The notes under the pieces were generated by a model. The model made no database searches and had not been told where the DNA came from. It was given only the letters and a program-made list of their open reading frames with translations. Below, one piece after another: positions 26,036-35,096 of a stretch of DNA of 64,000 bases. A program made the translations under genes and the position numbers. This DNA comes from Legionella erythra (GTDB lineage Bacteria > Pseudomonadota > Gammaproteobacteria > Legionellales > Legionellaceae): positions 126,588 to 190,587 of the forward strand of contig NZ_LNYA01000023.1 of NCBI RefSeq assembly GCF_001467615.1. The letters run 5' to 3'. Within the stretch, counting starts at the first letter, position 1, and every line of letters begins with the position of its first letter.

Positions 26036-26148
26036 GCGCACGCACTTAACAAAGATACATTATCTGGGTCTGATTTTGACACCCTGTCTTTGATTACGTT
26101 GTGGTGAATGATTGCCTGCAGAGGCGGGCAACTATCCAGTGGCAAGGC

Positions 26149-27282
26149 TTAGCGTTCCCGCAGGGCGGTCTCTTTCGCTTTAAGGATGGGTTTAAGAAGG
26201 TAATCAAGAACCGATTTATGGCCTGTGAGTATATCTACGGTAGCCATCATGCCGGGAATAATGTAAAGAGGCTGTTTTTCTGTCCCCAGGTAGTTCTTAT
26301 CGGTGCGCACGCGGATGATGTAATAAGTCTCTTCTTTGCCTTGTTTGTCGTCGGTGATGGTGTCTGCGCTGATTTGCTCGACTTTTCCGGACAGGCCGCC
26401 ATAAATGGCATAGTCATAAGCGGTTAATTTCACTGTGGCCGATTGGCCATGCTTGATAAAACCGATATCGGATGGCTTGATTTTTGCCTCAATCAATAAG
26501 GTGTCATCCAGGGGCACAATTTCAATAATATCCATCCCCGGTTGAATAACCCCGCCCACGGTATTGATTTTAATGCGTTTAACGATACCTTTTAGCGGTG
26601 AGCGTACGGTTGTTCGTACCAGACGATCTGCATCGGCAGTATGGGCTTCCTTCAGGGCCGCCAGATCACCTTTGGCTTTATTAAGTTGCTCCAGGGCCTC
26701 CGATTTAAACTGTGAGATTTTACCCTTTATCTCATTGACCGTACGCTCCAGGCGTATAATCTCCACTTCAGAAACCGCTCCCCGACTGACTAAGGGTTTG
26801 GATAAATCCAATTCTTTAATGGCCAGTTTTAAGGCTAAATTGAGTTGTTTTAACTGCTCCTGGCGTGAATCAAAGAGTGCTTTTTCTGCCTCGGCGAGTT
26901 CAGGATTTTCCTTCAGCATGTCAGCCGGTACCTCCATGGGTTTTTCATTCATCTCAGCATTGATGCGAAGGATCTGCATTTGCAGGGACGCCATTTTTTT
27001 CTGTGCTTCCTTATACGTTGCCATGAAGCGTGTATTATCAATCTGCATCAACACCTGATTGGCATCGACCACCTCACCTTCCTTCACAAACAGTTTATTG
27101 ACAATACCGCCCTCGAGGTTTTGAATGATTTGAACCTGGCTCGACGGGATCACTTTGCCTTGCCCGACGGTCACTTCATCCAAAACGGCAAAATCTGCCC
27201 AGAGCAGGGCACACAGGAGAAACAAGGCCGTGCTCCACAGGATAACATGGGCAAAGAAGCGAGGTCGTTCAACGTGAATCAT
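26149..27282 (-). CDS. lssD: Type I secretion membrane fusion protein (HlyD family)
   Basis: LssD bridges the inner-membrane ABC exporter and a TolC-type outer-membrane channel. The 377-residue protein has one N-terminal membrane anchor (about residues 10-30), a barrel-sandwich/lipoyl half starting at GQGKVIPSSQVQIIQ, a long periplasmic helical hairpin (about 95-220), and the HlyD C-terminal signature region ending KSVLDYLLKPI. The ATG overlaps the lssB stop by 4 bp. In L. pneumophila the Lss system exports the RTX adhesin RtxA; the substrate here is not in the window. Confidence 0.93.
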   Translation of the reverse strand: MIHVERPRFFAHVILWSTALFLLCALLWADFAVLDEVTVGQGKVIPSSQVQIIQNLEGGIVNKLFVKEGEVVDANQVLMQIDNTRFMATYKEAQKKMASLQMQILRINAEMNEKPMEVPADMLKENPELAEAEKALFDSRQEQLKQLNLALKLAIKELDLSKPLVSRGAVSEVEIIRLERTVNEIKGKISQFKSEALEQLNKAKGDLAALKEAHTADADRLVRTTVRSPLKGIVKRIKINTVGGVIQPGMDIIEIVPLDDTLLIEAKIKPSDIGFIKHGQSATVKLTAYDYAIYGGLSGKVEQISADTITDDKQGKEETYYIIRVRTDKNYLGTEKQPLYIIPGMMATVDILTGHKSVLDYLLKPILKAKETALRER

Positions 27283-29453
27283 TGGCCCCCCTTATCAATG
27301 GGCATACCCGCTTTTAAAGCGGCCAGGACGGATTCTTTCGGTCCATCAGCAATGATATGACCGTCATCCAATACAATAAGGCGATTAACCAGTTCAAGCA
27401 TCGACAGTTTATGCGTCACTAACAGTAAGGTATGGGTATCGGAAAGATAGTTATCCAATTCCTTTTTCAAACGGCGTTCACTGCTGTCATCCATGGCTGA
27501 CGTGGGTTCATCCATAATTAAAATATTGGGGTCACGTAACAGCGCTCTGGCAATGGCGACGGCTTGGCGTTGGCCGCCCGACAATTCACTGCCTTTTTCA
27601 CCCACCTGCCGATCAAACCCATTGGGGTGTTTATTGGTAAATGCACCGACTCCGGCAATGTTGGCTGCCCGAATCAGAGCGGCGTCTTCAATAAACGGGG
27701 CTCCAATGATAATATTTTCCCTGACACTGCCGTAAAACAATGACACATCTTGAGGCACATAGCCAATTTGCTGGCGTAAGTCGTCGGGATTGATTTGACG
27801 ATAATCGGTGCCATCCAGCAAAATAGTGCCTTCATCGGGTAAGTATAATTTTAAAATCAGGCGGGCTAACGTCGACTTTCCTGAGCCTACCCGGCCAATA
27901 ATGGCTATGCGTTCACCCGGGTTGATTTTAAAATTTATGTGTTTAAGCACGGCATTGTTGCTGTCGTATGAAAAGCTTACCTGTTTGAATTCGATATGAC
28001 CTTGTAAAACCGGACGATTCAAATAATGAGCCGTTTCATCCGCGTCAACGGGCAATTGCATAATCCGGTTTAAAGACTTAAGCGCATTAACGGATTGATA
28101 ATAGCGGGTCAGCAGGGAAGCCAATTGCGGCATAGGCGCAAGGGCACGGCCGGTCAGGATGGTACAGGCAATCAGGGCGCCTGTCGTCAATTCGCCTTCA
28201 CGGATGGCATATACCCCGGCAATGATAATAATGATGGTCGCAGCTTGCTGGGCAAAGAGGCTTAAGTTAACACTGGAGTTGGATACCATTCTGAGCTTGA
28301 TGCCGTTTTTTGCCGCCAGATGAATGAGTTGCTCCCAACGGGATTGTAGAACGGATTCTGCGCCGGTTGTTTTAATGGCTTCTATATTCGACAGCGATTC
28401 GAACAGCGTTGCCTGTTTTTCGGCGGCAAATTGGTAGGATTGGCGCGTTAATCGAATCAAGGGCCACTGCAGAACAAGACCAATGGCAAGAATCAACGGA
28501 ATAATGAGGAGCGGCACTAGAAACAGATAGCCGGCGATAAAATAAATCACCAGGATATATAAGAGAGAAAAGGGTAAATCAATCAACACGGTAATGGTAC
28601 TTGAGGTGATAAAGTCGCGGAAAACCTCAAATGATTGCACGGTATTGGCCAGCGCCCCGACTGATTTGGGGCGGGCCAGCATATTTATGCCTAATATTTG
28701 TTCAAATATGGAGGCTGACAGTTCTTCATCCGTTCGTTTACTGGCTAGATCAAGAAAATATGCACGAAGGGTTTTAAAGATCAAATCAAAAACAAAGACG
28801 AGTGCGACTCCGCTGGCTAACACCCACATGGTTTCTATGGCATTGTTTGGCACAACACGGTCATACACATTCATGGTAAAAAGTGGGATGACTAAGGCAA
28901 ATACATTAATCAGCAGCGAGGCCACCAACACTTCCGAATAAGTAGGAATCGATTTAATCAGAACCCGCCAGAACCAGTTTTTTGGCGGTTTGCCCAGCTT
29001 TTCCTCGGCGCGAGTTGTGTATTTGTAGTGGGGCTTCAATTGAATCGCCTGGCCGCTATAGGCGTGGGCAATGGTGTCTGGTTCGGCCAGCGCTTCTGGC
29101 GAAGCGGGGTTAATGATTTTTTTTCTGCCGGATTCATCACGAACGAGCAAGCATGCCTTTTCGTCAGCAAGTAATAAAATCACGGGTAAGGATTCGTCCC
29201 TGAAATCATCAAGACTACCGTGCAACAGCTTACAGTCTAACGACGCTCTCTCCGCCGCCCGTGGTAGCAGGTGAGCATCCAGTCGACCCTTCTGCAAAGG
29301 CAGTCTTGCCGTCAGCGATTGCGCAGAAAAAGGATTTTGATAATAACGGGTTATCAACACCAGACAGGCGAGCAGCGAATCCTGCGGCGGCAGCGCTTCA
29401 AAATCGATGGTTGACCAGGATTGTTGACGGAAATTAGGCATGTATGAGTACAA
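27279..29453 (-). CDS. lssB: Type I secretion ABC exporter with a C39-like domain
   Basis: LssB is a 724-residue half-transporter. It has an N-terminal C39-like domain (about 10-135), a six-helix membrane domain (about 165-440) and an ATPase domain (about 485-720) with Walker A GRVGSGKS (520-527), signature LSGGQRQ and Walker B ILIMDEPTSAMD. The C39-like part lacks the peptidase Gln/Asp-Cys-Gly motif (it reads QDSLLAC, 24-30) and the catalytic His. It should therefore hold unfolded RTX substrates rather than cleave leaders, as in LapB/HlyB-type exporters. It couples to lssD by a 4-bp overlap. Confidence 0.95.
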   Translation of the reverse strand: MYSYMPNFRQQSWSTIDFEALPPQDSLLACLVLITRYYQNPFSAQSLTARLPLQKGRLDAHLLPRAAERASLDCKLLHGSLDDFRDESLPVILLLADEKACLLVRDESGRKKIINPASPEALAEPDTIAHAYSGQAIQLKPHYKYTTRAEEKLGKPPKNWFWRVLIKSIPTYSEVLVASLLINVFALVIPLFTMNVYDRVVPNNAIETMWVLASGVALVFVFDLIFKTLRAYFLDLASKRTDEELSASIFEQILGINMLARPKSVGALANTVQSFEVFRDFITSSTITVLIDLPFSLLYILVIYFIAGYLFLVPLLIIPLILAIGLVLQWPLIRLTRQSYQFAAEKQATLFESLSNIEAIKTTGAESVLQSRWEQLIHLAAKNGIKLRMVSNSSVNLSLFAQQAATIIIIIAGVYAIREGELTTGALIACTILTGRALAPMPQLASLLTRYYQSVNALKSLNRIMQLPVDADETAHYLNRPVLQGHIEFKQVSFSYDSNNAVLKHINFKINPGERIAIIGRVGSGKSTLARLILKLYLPDEGTILLDGTDYRQINPDDLRQQIGYVPQDVSLFYGSVRENIIIGAPFIEDAALIRAANIAGVGAFTNKHPNGFDRQVGEKGSELSGGQRQAVAIARALLRDPNILIMDEPTSAMDDSSERRLKKELDNYLSDTHTLLLVTHKLSMLELVNRLIVLDDGHIIADGPKESVLAALKAGMPIDKGGQ

Positions 29454-29712
29454 GGTATTTTTTTATCAGTATAGTGTTTATTTTATACAATAACAGGTAA
29501 ACCTTACTGCTACGTGGTTTAATCGTGTGCATTAAGGCATCAGTCCATTAGGTATAGGATTTAAACTAAAAATCATCTAGGTGGAAATATCAAGAATGGC
29601 AAAAGAACCCAACAGGTTGTCCTGGAATCATTGCATTTTTTGACCCCGATTCATTGTGAGGCGAGCCCAGGCTGTTTGACATGGTACGACGGTTAAGCGG
29701 GTACGTCTAAAT

Positions 29713-30423
29713 TTAAGACACTTTCTTCGCGGGCTCAAATGGTTTAAGTGCGGCCTCAATTTGTTTGTACAACTCCGGTAACCATCGGGGCTGAGCAAAA
29801 TTGGAGGTGGCTGGTTTGTCTTTGCGCAAATCATTGGGCGCTATAATGACCTTGATATGATTTAGACCCACTCGTCTTGCCAACAGAAACAGTTGATCGA
29901 TGGGGCGATCGCCAATAGCCAGGCAGCCCACAGACATCGATTTGCCATGTAGAAAAATGTTATTGCCTAACCGGCGCCGGCCATCCTTGATCGCTTGCAG
30001 CCGATCGAAATTGTTTGGGTAATCAATCATCATCGATAAGTGCATGCTGCTGAACGGATTAAAGGTAACCAAACGGTAAATGCCTTCAGGTATTTGACCA
30101 TCACGTTCTTTCAGTTTTGGCCCCAAACGTCCGCTGAATGCGGTTAAGGGATAAGTATGGATATATTGCCAGGCTTGATTGTCATTTTTTGCCCAAAGCT
30201 CAATGCGTCGTTCTTTTTTAAAAGCCAGCAGTGCGACATCCCTGGGAGGATAGGCAACCTGCGCTTTGGCGAAAAAGCGCTTCAGTTCGGGCTCGGTGCG
30301 TAAACCGTAACGAATGATGGCATTATCGACCGCCTTATCCCAATTTAATTTGGGAGCCATCGCAAAGGTCATACTGCAAACCACATATAGAACAGTAAAG
30401 AATAGAATGCGCATAATAGTCAT
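29713..30423 (-). CDS. YafK-type L,D-transpeptidase-like protein (lss locus)
   Basis: This 236-residue periplasmic protein has an N-terminal signal peptide (hydrophobic residues about 5-22, ending FAMAP). The YkuD catalytic signature is intact as FLHGKSMSVGCLAIG (157-171, His159 and Cys167). The upstream ALLAFKKERRIELWA strand and PEGIYRLVTFNP match the YafK/ErfK group. Such enzymes cut or form peptidoglycan-linked bonds. By position upstream of lssB it corresponds to lssA of the L. pneumophila lss locus (positional inference, so no symbol). About 260 bp separate it from lssB, with no visible gene between. Confidence 0.85.
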   Translation of the reverse strand: MTIMRILFFTVLYVVCSMTFAMAPKLNWDKAVDNAIIRYGLRTEPELKRFFAKAQVAYPPRDVALLAFKKERRIELWAKNDNQAWQYIHTYPLTAFSGRLGPKLKERDGQIPEGIYRLVTFNPFSSMHLSMMIDYPNNFDRLQAIKDGRRRLGNNIFLHGKSMSVGCLAIGDRPIDQLFLLARRVGLNHIKVIIAPNDLRKDKPATSNFAQPRWLPELYKQIEAALKPFEPAKKVS

Positions 30424-30524
30424 AGCATAAAAATTTTCATCATGTTATCAAAAAAACACAAAACGGAACAATTTCGCCACTTTGTGAAATTCAACGCCTC
30501 TTTGCTTGCTGCCGGTTTTCATCA

Positions 30525-31139
30525 TTAACTGTTGCCTTTCAAGGTATCCTGTTTAAACTTAATTTGCAATTGGGGAGGCAATTGTTTGATAACAAATTGC
30601 GGCGCCGAATCCAGACTGCCTTCAGACGGGATGAACCCATAATAATTGGGGCACATGTAGCTGATTTTACCTTTCTCACTCACTTTGTAAAAAATATACC
30701 GGTAATCGCAATAGTCTGTCTTTTTAAACGTCGCCACCTGTAAAATTGGCGTGTTAGGCATGCGGTCGCTTAAAAAATGGGCATTAACCCAGATGTTGAT
30801 GAGTAATAACATGGCCCCGGTTATAAAGCAGGCAAAAAACAGGCTGGTCGCGTAGCGCAACGCTTTTCTGGCGTTTTCTTTAATGGATAAGGTAACGAGG
30901 TAAATGGATGAAACAAGTAGCACAAGCAAGTTTATTGTATAAATAGCAGCTTGTTTATAATCAAAATAGCTACCAAGAATTTCTCCCCTTGCCGTTTGAT
31001 AATGCAGCACGGTCGCAATCAAACTTAACCATAAGGCGGCCAGAAGCGAGTTGCGGTGTTGCGTGGTTAAGCCCAGAATCAACAGCAACAGGGTAAAAAA
31101 GGGAAAGATAAACTGCAAATAATGACTAAAGTAGGACAT
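30525..31139 (-). CDS. Unrecognised inner-membrane protein of the lss region
   Basis: This 204-residue protein has four predicted membrane helices (about 8-25, 30-47, 65-85 and 95-120). A soluble C-terminal part of about 80 residues with two cysteines (DYCDYRYIFYK, YMCPNYYGF) is probably periplasmic. No family is recognised. It sits between the DedA/PAP2/LssY protein and the L,D-transpeptidase in the place expected for lssZ. Function unknown. Confidence 0.75.
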   Translation of the reverse strand: MSYFSHYLQFIFPFFTLLLLILGLTTQHRNSLLAALWLSLIATVLHYQTARGEILGSYFDYKQAAIYTINLLVLLVSSIYLVTLSIKENARKALRYATSLFFACFITGAMLLLINIWVNAHFLSDRMPNTPILQVATFKKTDYCDYRYIFYKVSEKGKISYMCPNYYGFIPSEGSLDSAPQFVIKQLPPQLQIKFKQDTLKGNS

Positions 31140-31242
31140 GGCGGCTAACCTTGTGCAATTAATTGGAGTATGGAACTAGTGTATCGTAATGGCCGGGTGT
31201 TGTCGTTAGTGTCCCGGAAATTAAATGATTGATTTTTATCAT

Positions 31243-33366
31243 TCAATAAGTCGCCTGAAAACTTAAAAAATCATTCGTTCCGACAGGCGTCATCGGGTGT
31301 TGATAATGAGGCAAAACGGTGAAATTAAATAATTCGCTGGGAGCCAGCTCCTTGATGAGCAACAGTTTGGGTTCAACATCGATAAGCAGCTTTTTGGAGG
31401 GATTAACCGGTAATGCGACCTCTCGCTGCAAGTATTGTGATAAAGCCATGCGCACGTAATAAAGCGCAGGATGATGGGCAGTTTTCGTCTCGGTTGCTAT
31501 TTGTTTTTTGGATAGCGCTTTGGAGTGGACACTGCCAATCCAGATAGGCTGGCGGTAATGTTTTAAGTGGTAATTGGAACGCCAAAGCCTGAGAACAAGG
31601 CTGGGACCGCCATCTTTGGGATCATAGGTCATAATCAGAACAGGCTTTCTGTTCTGGTATAACTGCGCCATCAACGGCATTTCTGCATAAGAGGAGTGAC
31701 CGTTTAGACGTTTAAGCAAGGAGCGGTACAGGGATTCATTCTGTTTTCGCCAGCCAAAGGCGCTTAATGAGGATTCAATACGGCTTACTGTGCCGGCGTA
31801 TTGCAGGTTAAAGTAACTGACTGGGTGTCCAAGCCGGTTGACGCGGTAAATAGGCAGGAGTGGTTTGGATTGATTCCACCAGAGATGATCAGTAAAAACA
31901 TACTGCGCAAAATAGGGCTGATGACCACGTATTTCCTGATTGTAATTGAGTAAACCGCTAAGGGATGAAGCGATAAGCAGAAGAAAGGCCAAGCCTGAAG
32001 CAAGATAGGACGAATAGGCAACTGACGCGGGTTTGCGTCGATAAAACAGCCAATGCAGAACACTTAAGCTCAATCCGGCAAGATAGGCTCCAAGGATATC
32101 GGTAAACCAGTGGTCACCGAGGTATAAATTAGCAAAACCGGCAATCAGCAAGGCCAGATTAAAAATCAAATTAATCGTAGGTTTGAGACGGCTATTGCCG
32201 TACTGGCCGATATAATACAGCAGGGCAGAGAAAATGGCTGTGGCATAGGTCAACTGAATGGCTGGGTAGGAGTTGCCGGATTTGACTTCCAGCAAACCGC
32301 TGGGACGTTGAGTATCAATAAGCCAATGAGTCAACAGCAGCACGACGGTGGTACTGAACAAGAGGTTTGCAAAAAAAACGAGCGTGCGCCAGTCGCGATA
32401 ATAGGCGGTAATCAGTAAAATGGCAGTGGTCAGTGTCACTAAAGTCAAATTACTGCACAATTGGGCTGATACAATAAAAAAACTGTCAAACGATGCTGTT
32501 CTGATGCTTTGTAAAAGCAGATGAACCGGTTGGTTTACGCCAGTAACCCAACCATGATGTAACGCCAGGATGGTTACAATCCAGAAGCTCAAAAAGCAGA
32601 CTAAAAATAACAGGACCAGCCCGGCGGTCGCATAATGATTGGTTTCTTCTGCTGGTGTTATGAATTGAAAAAAGCGGGCTAAATGAGGATGACAGGCTGA
32701 CCAGGACCAAAAATCATGAAGATGGGTCCTAAGGAAGCGGTTTAACCGGATGATTAACCATTTGACCAGGACGCTGGCAAGCCAGACAACCCCCAGCACA
32801 ATGAGTACAAACACAAACAATTTGGTCGCACTTTCCGGAGCCAGTTCATTGCTGGCTGCACCGATTAGTATGCCAGGCAGGACATATAAAATAGACCAGG
32901 CAATGGCAGAGATGATATTGGCAATGTAAAAGCGCAGGTGGCTCATGTGCATCATCCCGGCGATAACGGGGATAATCGAGCGCAATGGACCGACAAAACG
33001 GCCAATCAAAACACTTTTCCCTCCATGGCGGGTAAAAAAGTCCTTGCCATAGGTCAGCCACTGCGGGTAGCGGCTAAAGGGCCAAATTGTTCCAAGCTTA
33101 TCGCTGAAGGTGTAACCCAGCATGTAGCTGGCGCTGTCGCCTGCCACTGCCCCCAACATGGCCGCCAGTAAGGTTAAATCGATGCGCATCACGCCAGAAC
33201 CGGCGAGAATGCCGATAGCTGTCATGGTCACTGAGCCGGGTATGACGCTGCCAATAATGGCCAATGATTCGGTAAAAGAAATCAGAAATGTAAAAATCAA
33301 AGCCCAATGCGGATGCGCATGGAGCCAGGCAGTAACCGGCTGTATGTACTCGGCAAATAAAGTCAT
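31243..33366 (-). CDS. lssY: DedA - PAP2 - LssY_C fusion membrane protein
   Basis: A 707-residue three-part membrane protein. Residues about 15-200 are a DedA/VTT domain ([15 protein letters not shown], 124-138, with the conserved Arg and Pro). Residues about 245-445 are a PAP2-like six-helix domain. Residues about 500-690 are the soluble LssY C-terminal domain. The PAP2 catalytic set is incomplete: RP354-355 and HWFTD (419-423) remain, but the PSGH motif reads SYPAIQL (366-372) and the first Lys position is His347. DedA proteins flip undecaprenyl phosphate or phospholipids, so a lipid-carrier role is plausible. The ATG overlaps lipB by 4 bp. Confidence 0.88.
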   Translation of the reverse strand: MTLFAEYIQPVTAWLHAHPHWALIFTFLISFTESLAIIGSVIPGSVTMTAIGILAGSGVMRIDLTLLAAMLGAVAGDSASYMLGYTFSDKLGTIWPFSRYPQWLTYGKDFFTRHGGKSVLIGRFVGPLRSIIPVIAGMMHMSHLRFYIANIISAIAWSILYVLPGILIGAASNELAPESATKLFVFVLIVLGVVWLASVLVKWLIIRLNRFLRTHLHDFWSWSACHPHLARFFQFITPAEETNHYATAGLVLLFLVCFLSFWIVTILALHHGWVTGVNQPVHLLLQSIRTASFDSFFIVSAQLCSNLTLVTLTTAILLITAYYRDWRTLVFFANLLFSTTVVLLLTHWLIDTQRPSGLLEVKSGNSYPAIQLTYATAIFSALLYYIGQYGNSRLKPTINLIFNLALLIAGFANLYLGDHWFTDILGAYLAGLSLSVLHWLFYRRKPASVAYSSYLASGLAFLLLIASSLSGLLNYNQEIRGHQPYFAQYVFTDHLWWNQSKPLLPIYRVNRLGHPVSYFNLQYAGTVSRIESSLSAFGWRKQNESLYRSLLKRLNGHSSYAEMPLMAQLYQNRKPVLIMTYDPKDGGPSLVLRLWRSNYHLKHYRQPIWIGSVHSKALSKKQIATETKTAHHPALYYVRMALSQYLQREVALPVNPSKKLLIDVEPKLLLIKELAPSELFNFTVLPHYQHPMTPVGTNDFLSFQATY

Positions 33367-33977
33367 AGTCCTTGCTTTTCAAATTGCCCAAGAAAAATAT
33401 GCTCAAATTTCTCGGCGGTATCTGCGACAGTGGGATGAATAGCATAATCGCTTACCTGGGTCATTTCCAATTGGGAAAAACCACAGGGGTTAATGGCCTG
33501 AAACGGCACTAGATCCATGGCGACATTTAGAGCAATCCCATGATAAGTGCAACCATTTTTGACTCTTAAACCAATGGATGCAATTTTTTTATTGTCAACG
33601 TACACGCCCGGAGCGCCGCATCGGGTTTCAGCTGAAATACCATAGTCCTGCAACAGGGCGATGAGTATGGTTTCAAGGGTACAAACCAACGTACGGATAC
33701 CCAGATTGCGGCGGCGGATATCCATCAGTACATAAGCAACCAATTGACCAGGCCCATGATAGGTCACCTGGCCACCGCGGTCGGATTGCACAATCGGAAT
33801 CGCATTGCGGTTAAGGATATGTTCCGCTTTGCCCGCCTGCCCCTGCGTGTAAACAGGGGGGTGTTCAAGCAGCCATAGTTCGTCGGCTGTTCCCTCATGG
33901 CGTGCGAGCGTAAACTGTTTCATCTGTTCCCAGGTTTGCAGATAGGGCTGTTGTCCCAGGTAGCGGCTGATGATCAT
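33363..33977 (-). CDS. lipB: Octanoyl-[ACP]:protein N-octanoyltransferase
   Basis: LipB moves octanoate from ACP to lipoyl domains of dehydrogenase complexes. At 204 residues it shows the family signature [13 protein letters not shown] (67-79), the acyl-transfer Lys in [10 protein letters not shown] (Lys131) and the catalytic Cys165 in INPCGF. The start shares a base with the ybeD stop (TAATG), and the end overlaps lssY by 4 bp, so it is in the middle of a tightly packed operon. Confidence 0.96.
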   Translation of the reverse strand: MIISRYLGQQPYLQTWEQMKQFTLARHEGTADELWLLEHPPVYTQGQAGKAEHILNRNAIPIVQSDRGGQVTYHGPGQLVAYVLMDIRRRNLGIRTLVCTLETILIALLQDYGISAETRCGAPGVYVDNKKIASIGLRVKNGCTYHGIALNVAMDLVPFQAINPCGFSQLEMTQVSDYAIHPTVADTAEKFEHIFLGQFEKQGL

Positions 33978-34243
33978 TAGAGCACCATTTTTATGGAAGG
34001 ATGGCTGCTTAATTCCTCGTAAAGCGCATCCAGTGAGGCCTGATCAAGCACATAAACTGTTGCGGTTATTGACAAATACTTGCCTTCTTTGCTGTCCTTG
34101 CAAACAATGGCGTGCTCTTGGGTTTCTGGAAAATGCCGATTAACAATGGTCGTAATTTCTTCGCTGAATGTCAGGGAGTTCATGCCGATGATTTTAATCG
34201 GGAATTGACAGGGGAATTCCATAAAGGTTTTTTTGTCAGTCAT
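33977..34243 (-). CDS. ybeD: YbeD/DUF493 family protein
   Basis: This 88-residue protein has a ferredoxin-like ACT-type fold. The family start [11 protein letters not shown] (10-20) and [23 protein letters not shown] near the C-terminus are recognisable in parts. It is a conserved companion of lipB across proteobacteria, of unknown function. It overlaps the dat stop by 8 bp. Confidence 0.9.
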   Translation of the reverse strand: MTDKKTFMEFPCQFPIKIIGMNSLTFSEEITTIVNRHFPETQEHAIVCKDSKEGKYLSITATVYVLDQASLDALYEELSSHPSIKMVL

Positions 34244-35087
34244 AAGCTTTTCCAGTCAGTTGTTGATAGCGTTCATTGAGCTGACGCCAGCAGTGGCCGC
34301 CAAACCCGTCTCCTATCACTGTATCGTCAATTTGAGTAATAGGATAAAGTTCTTTTGTCGTGCTGGTTATCCAGACTTCGCGGGCATTCAAAACAGTCTG
34401 CACAGGCAAATACTCCTCGCAGAAGGGTAAATCGGTTTTGCTGAGTAAGTCCAGGCATAGGTCACGGGTGATGCCAGGCAGGCAATACTGATTGAGTGGC
34501 GGCGTTTTGACCTGCCCATCGCGATCGACGATAAACAGATTACTGGCGCTTCCTTCGGTGACATAACCATCCCGAATCAGCAAGGCGGTCTGATAACCGT
34601 TGGAGATGGCATCGTCATTGACCAGAATATTACCCAGCAGCGACGTGGTTTTTATATCGCAGCGCTGCCAGCGGATATCCTCAACCAGCTTGGCCTTTAA
34701 GCCTTTTTGCTGTTCTTTGAAAACAGGGTAGGCATTGTGGATGGTGAAGGCAACCACGGTAGGCGCAAGTCCAGTCGGGATATCGTGTTTGCGCACCCCC
34801 TGGTTACCGCGTGTGATGTGCAGATAAAGTTGCAGGTCGCCGCCGCCATTTTGATGGATAAGTTTCTCAAAAATAGCTATCCAGTCGCATGTCGGGCTAC
34901 TGATTCGTGCCTTGGCCAGGCTTGACTCAAGACGCAGCAGGTGTTTTTCTACCGCAAAAAGGCGACCCGCGTAAACGGGAATGACTTCATAAACGGCATC
35001 GCCAAATAAAAAGCCGCGGTCAAACACCGACAGGCTGGCCTCATGCGCGGGGGAATATTGACCATCAATATAAACAACGCCTGACAT
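34236..35087 (-). CDS. dat: D-amino-acid transaminase (class IV aminotransferase)
   Basis: This 283-residue PLP enzyme of fold type IV probably exchanges amino groups between D-alanine and 2-oxoglutarate. The PLP lysine lies in CDIKTTSLLGN (143-153, Lys146), the cofactor Glu in VTEGSASNLF, and the N-terminal FDRGFLFGDAVYE is typical of the family. Branched-chain or 4-amino-4-deoxychorismate activity cannot be fully excluded. AAGG overlapping the dacA stop gives a ribosome-binding site. Its position directly after dacA, whose product releases D-alanine, supports the D-amino-acid assignment. Confidence 0.85.
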   Translation of the reverse strand: MSGVVYIDGQYSPAHEASLSVFDRGFLFGDAVYEVIPVYAGRLFAVEKHLLRLESSLAKARISSPTCDWIAIFEKLIHQNGGGDLQLYLHITRGNQGVRKHDIPTGLAPTVVAFTIHNAYPVFKEQQKGLKAKLVEDIRWQRCDIKTTSLLGNILVNDDAISNGYQTALLIRDGYVTEGSASNLFIVDRDGQVKTPPLNQYCLPGITRDLCLDLLSKTDLPFCEEYLPVQTVLNAREVWITSTTKELYPITQIDDTVIGDGFGGHCWRQLNERYQQLTGKAYD

Positions 35088-35096
35088 GGTGTAACC

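Noticed and set aside
27279-29453. LssB as a peptide-leader-cleaving bacteriocin exporter
   Set aside because: The C39-like domain lacks the catalytic Cys and His motifs, and no small double-glycine-leader peptide gene was found nearby.
29596-29643. 15-codon open frame (ATG GCA AAA GAA ...) in the gap upstream of lssB
   Set aside because: Too short to support, with no clear ribosome-binding site or neighbour logic.
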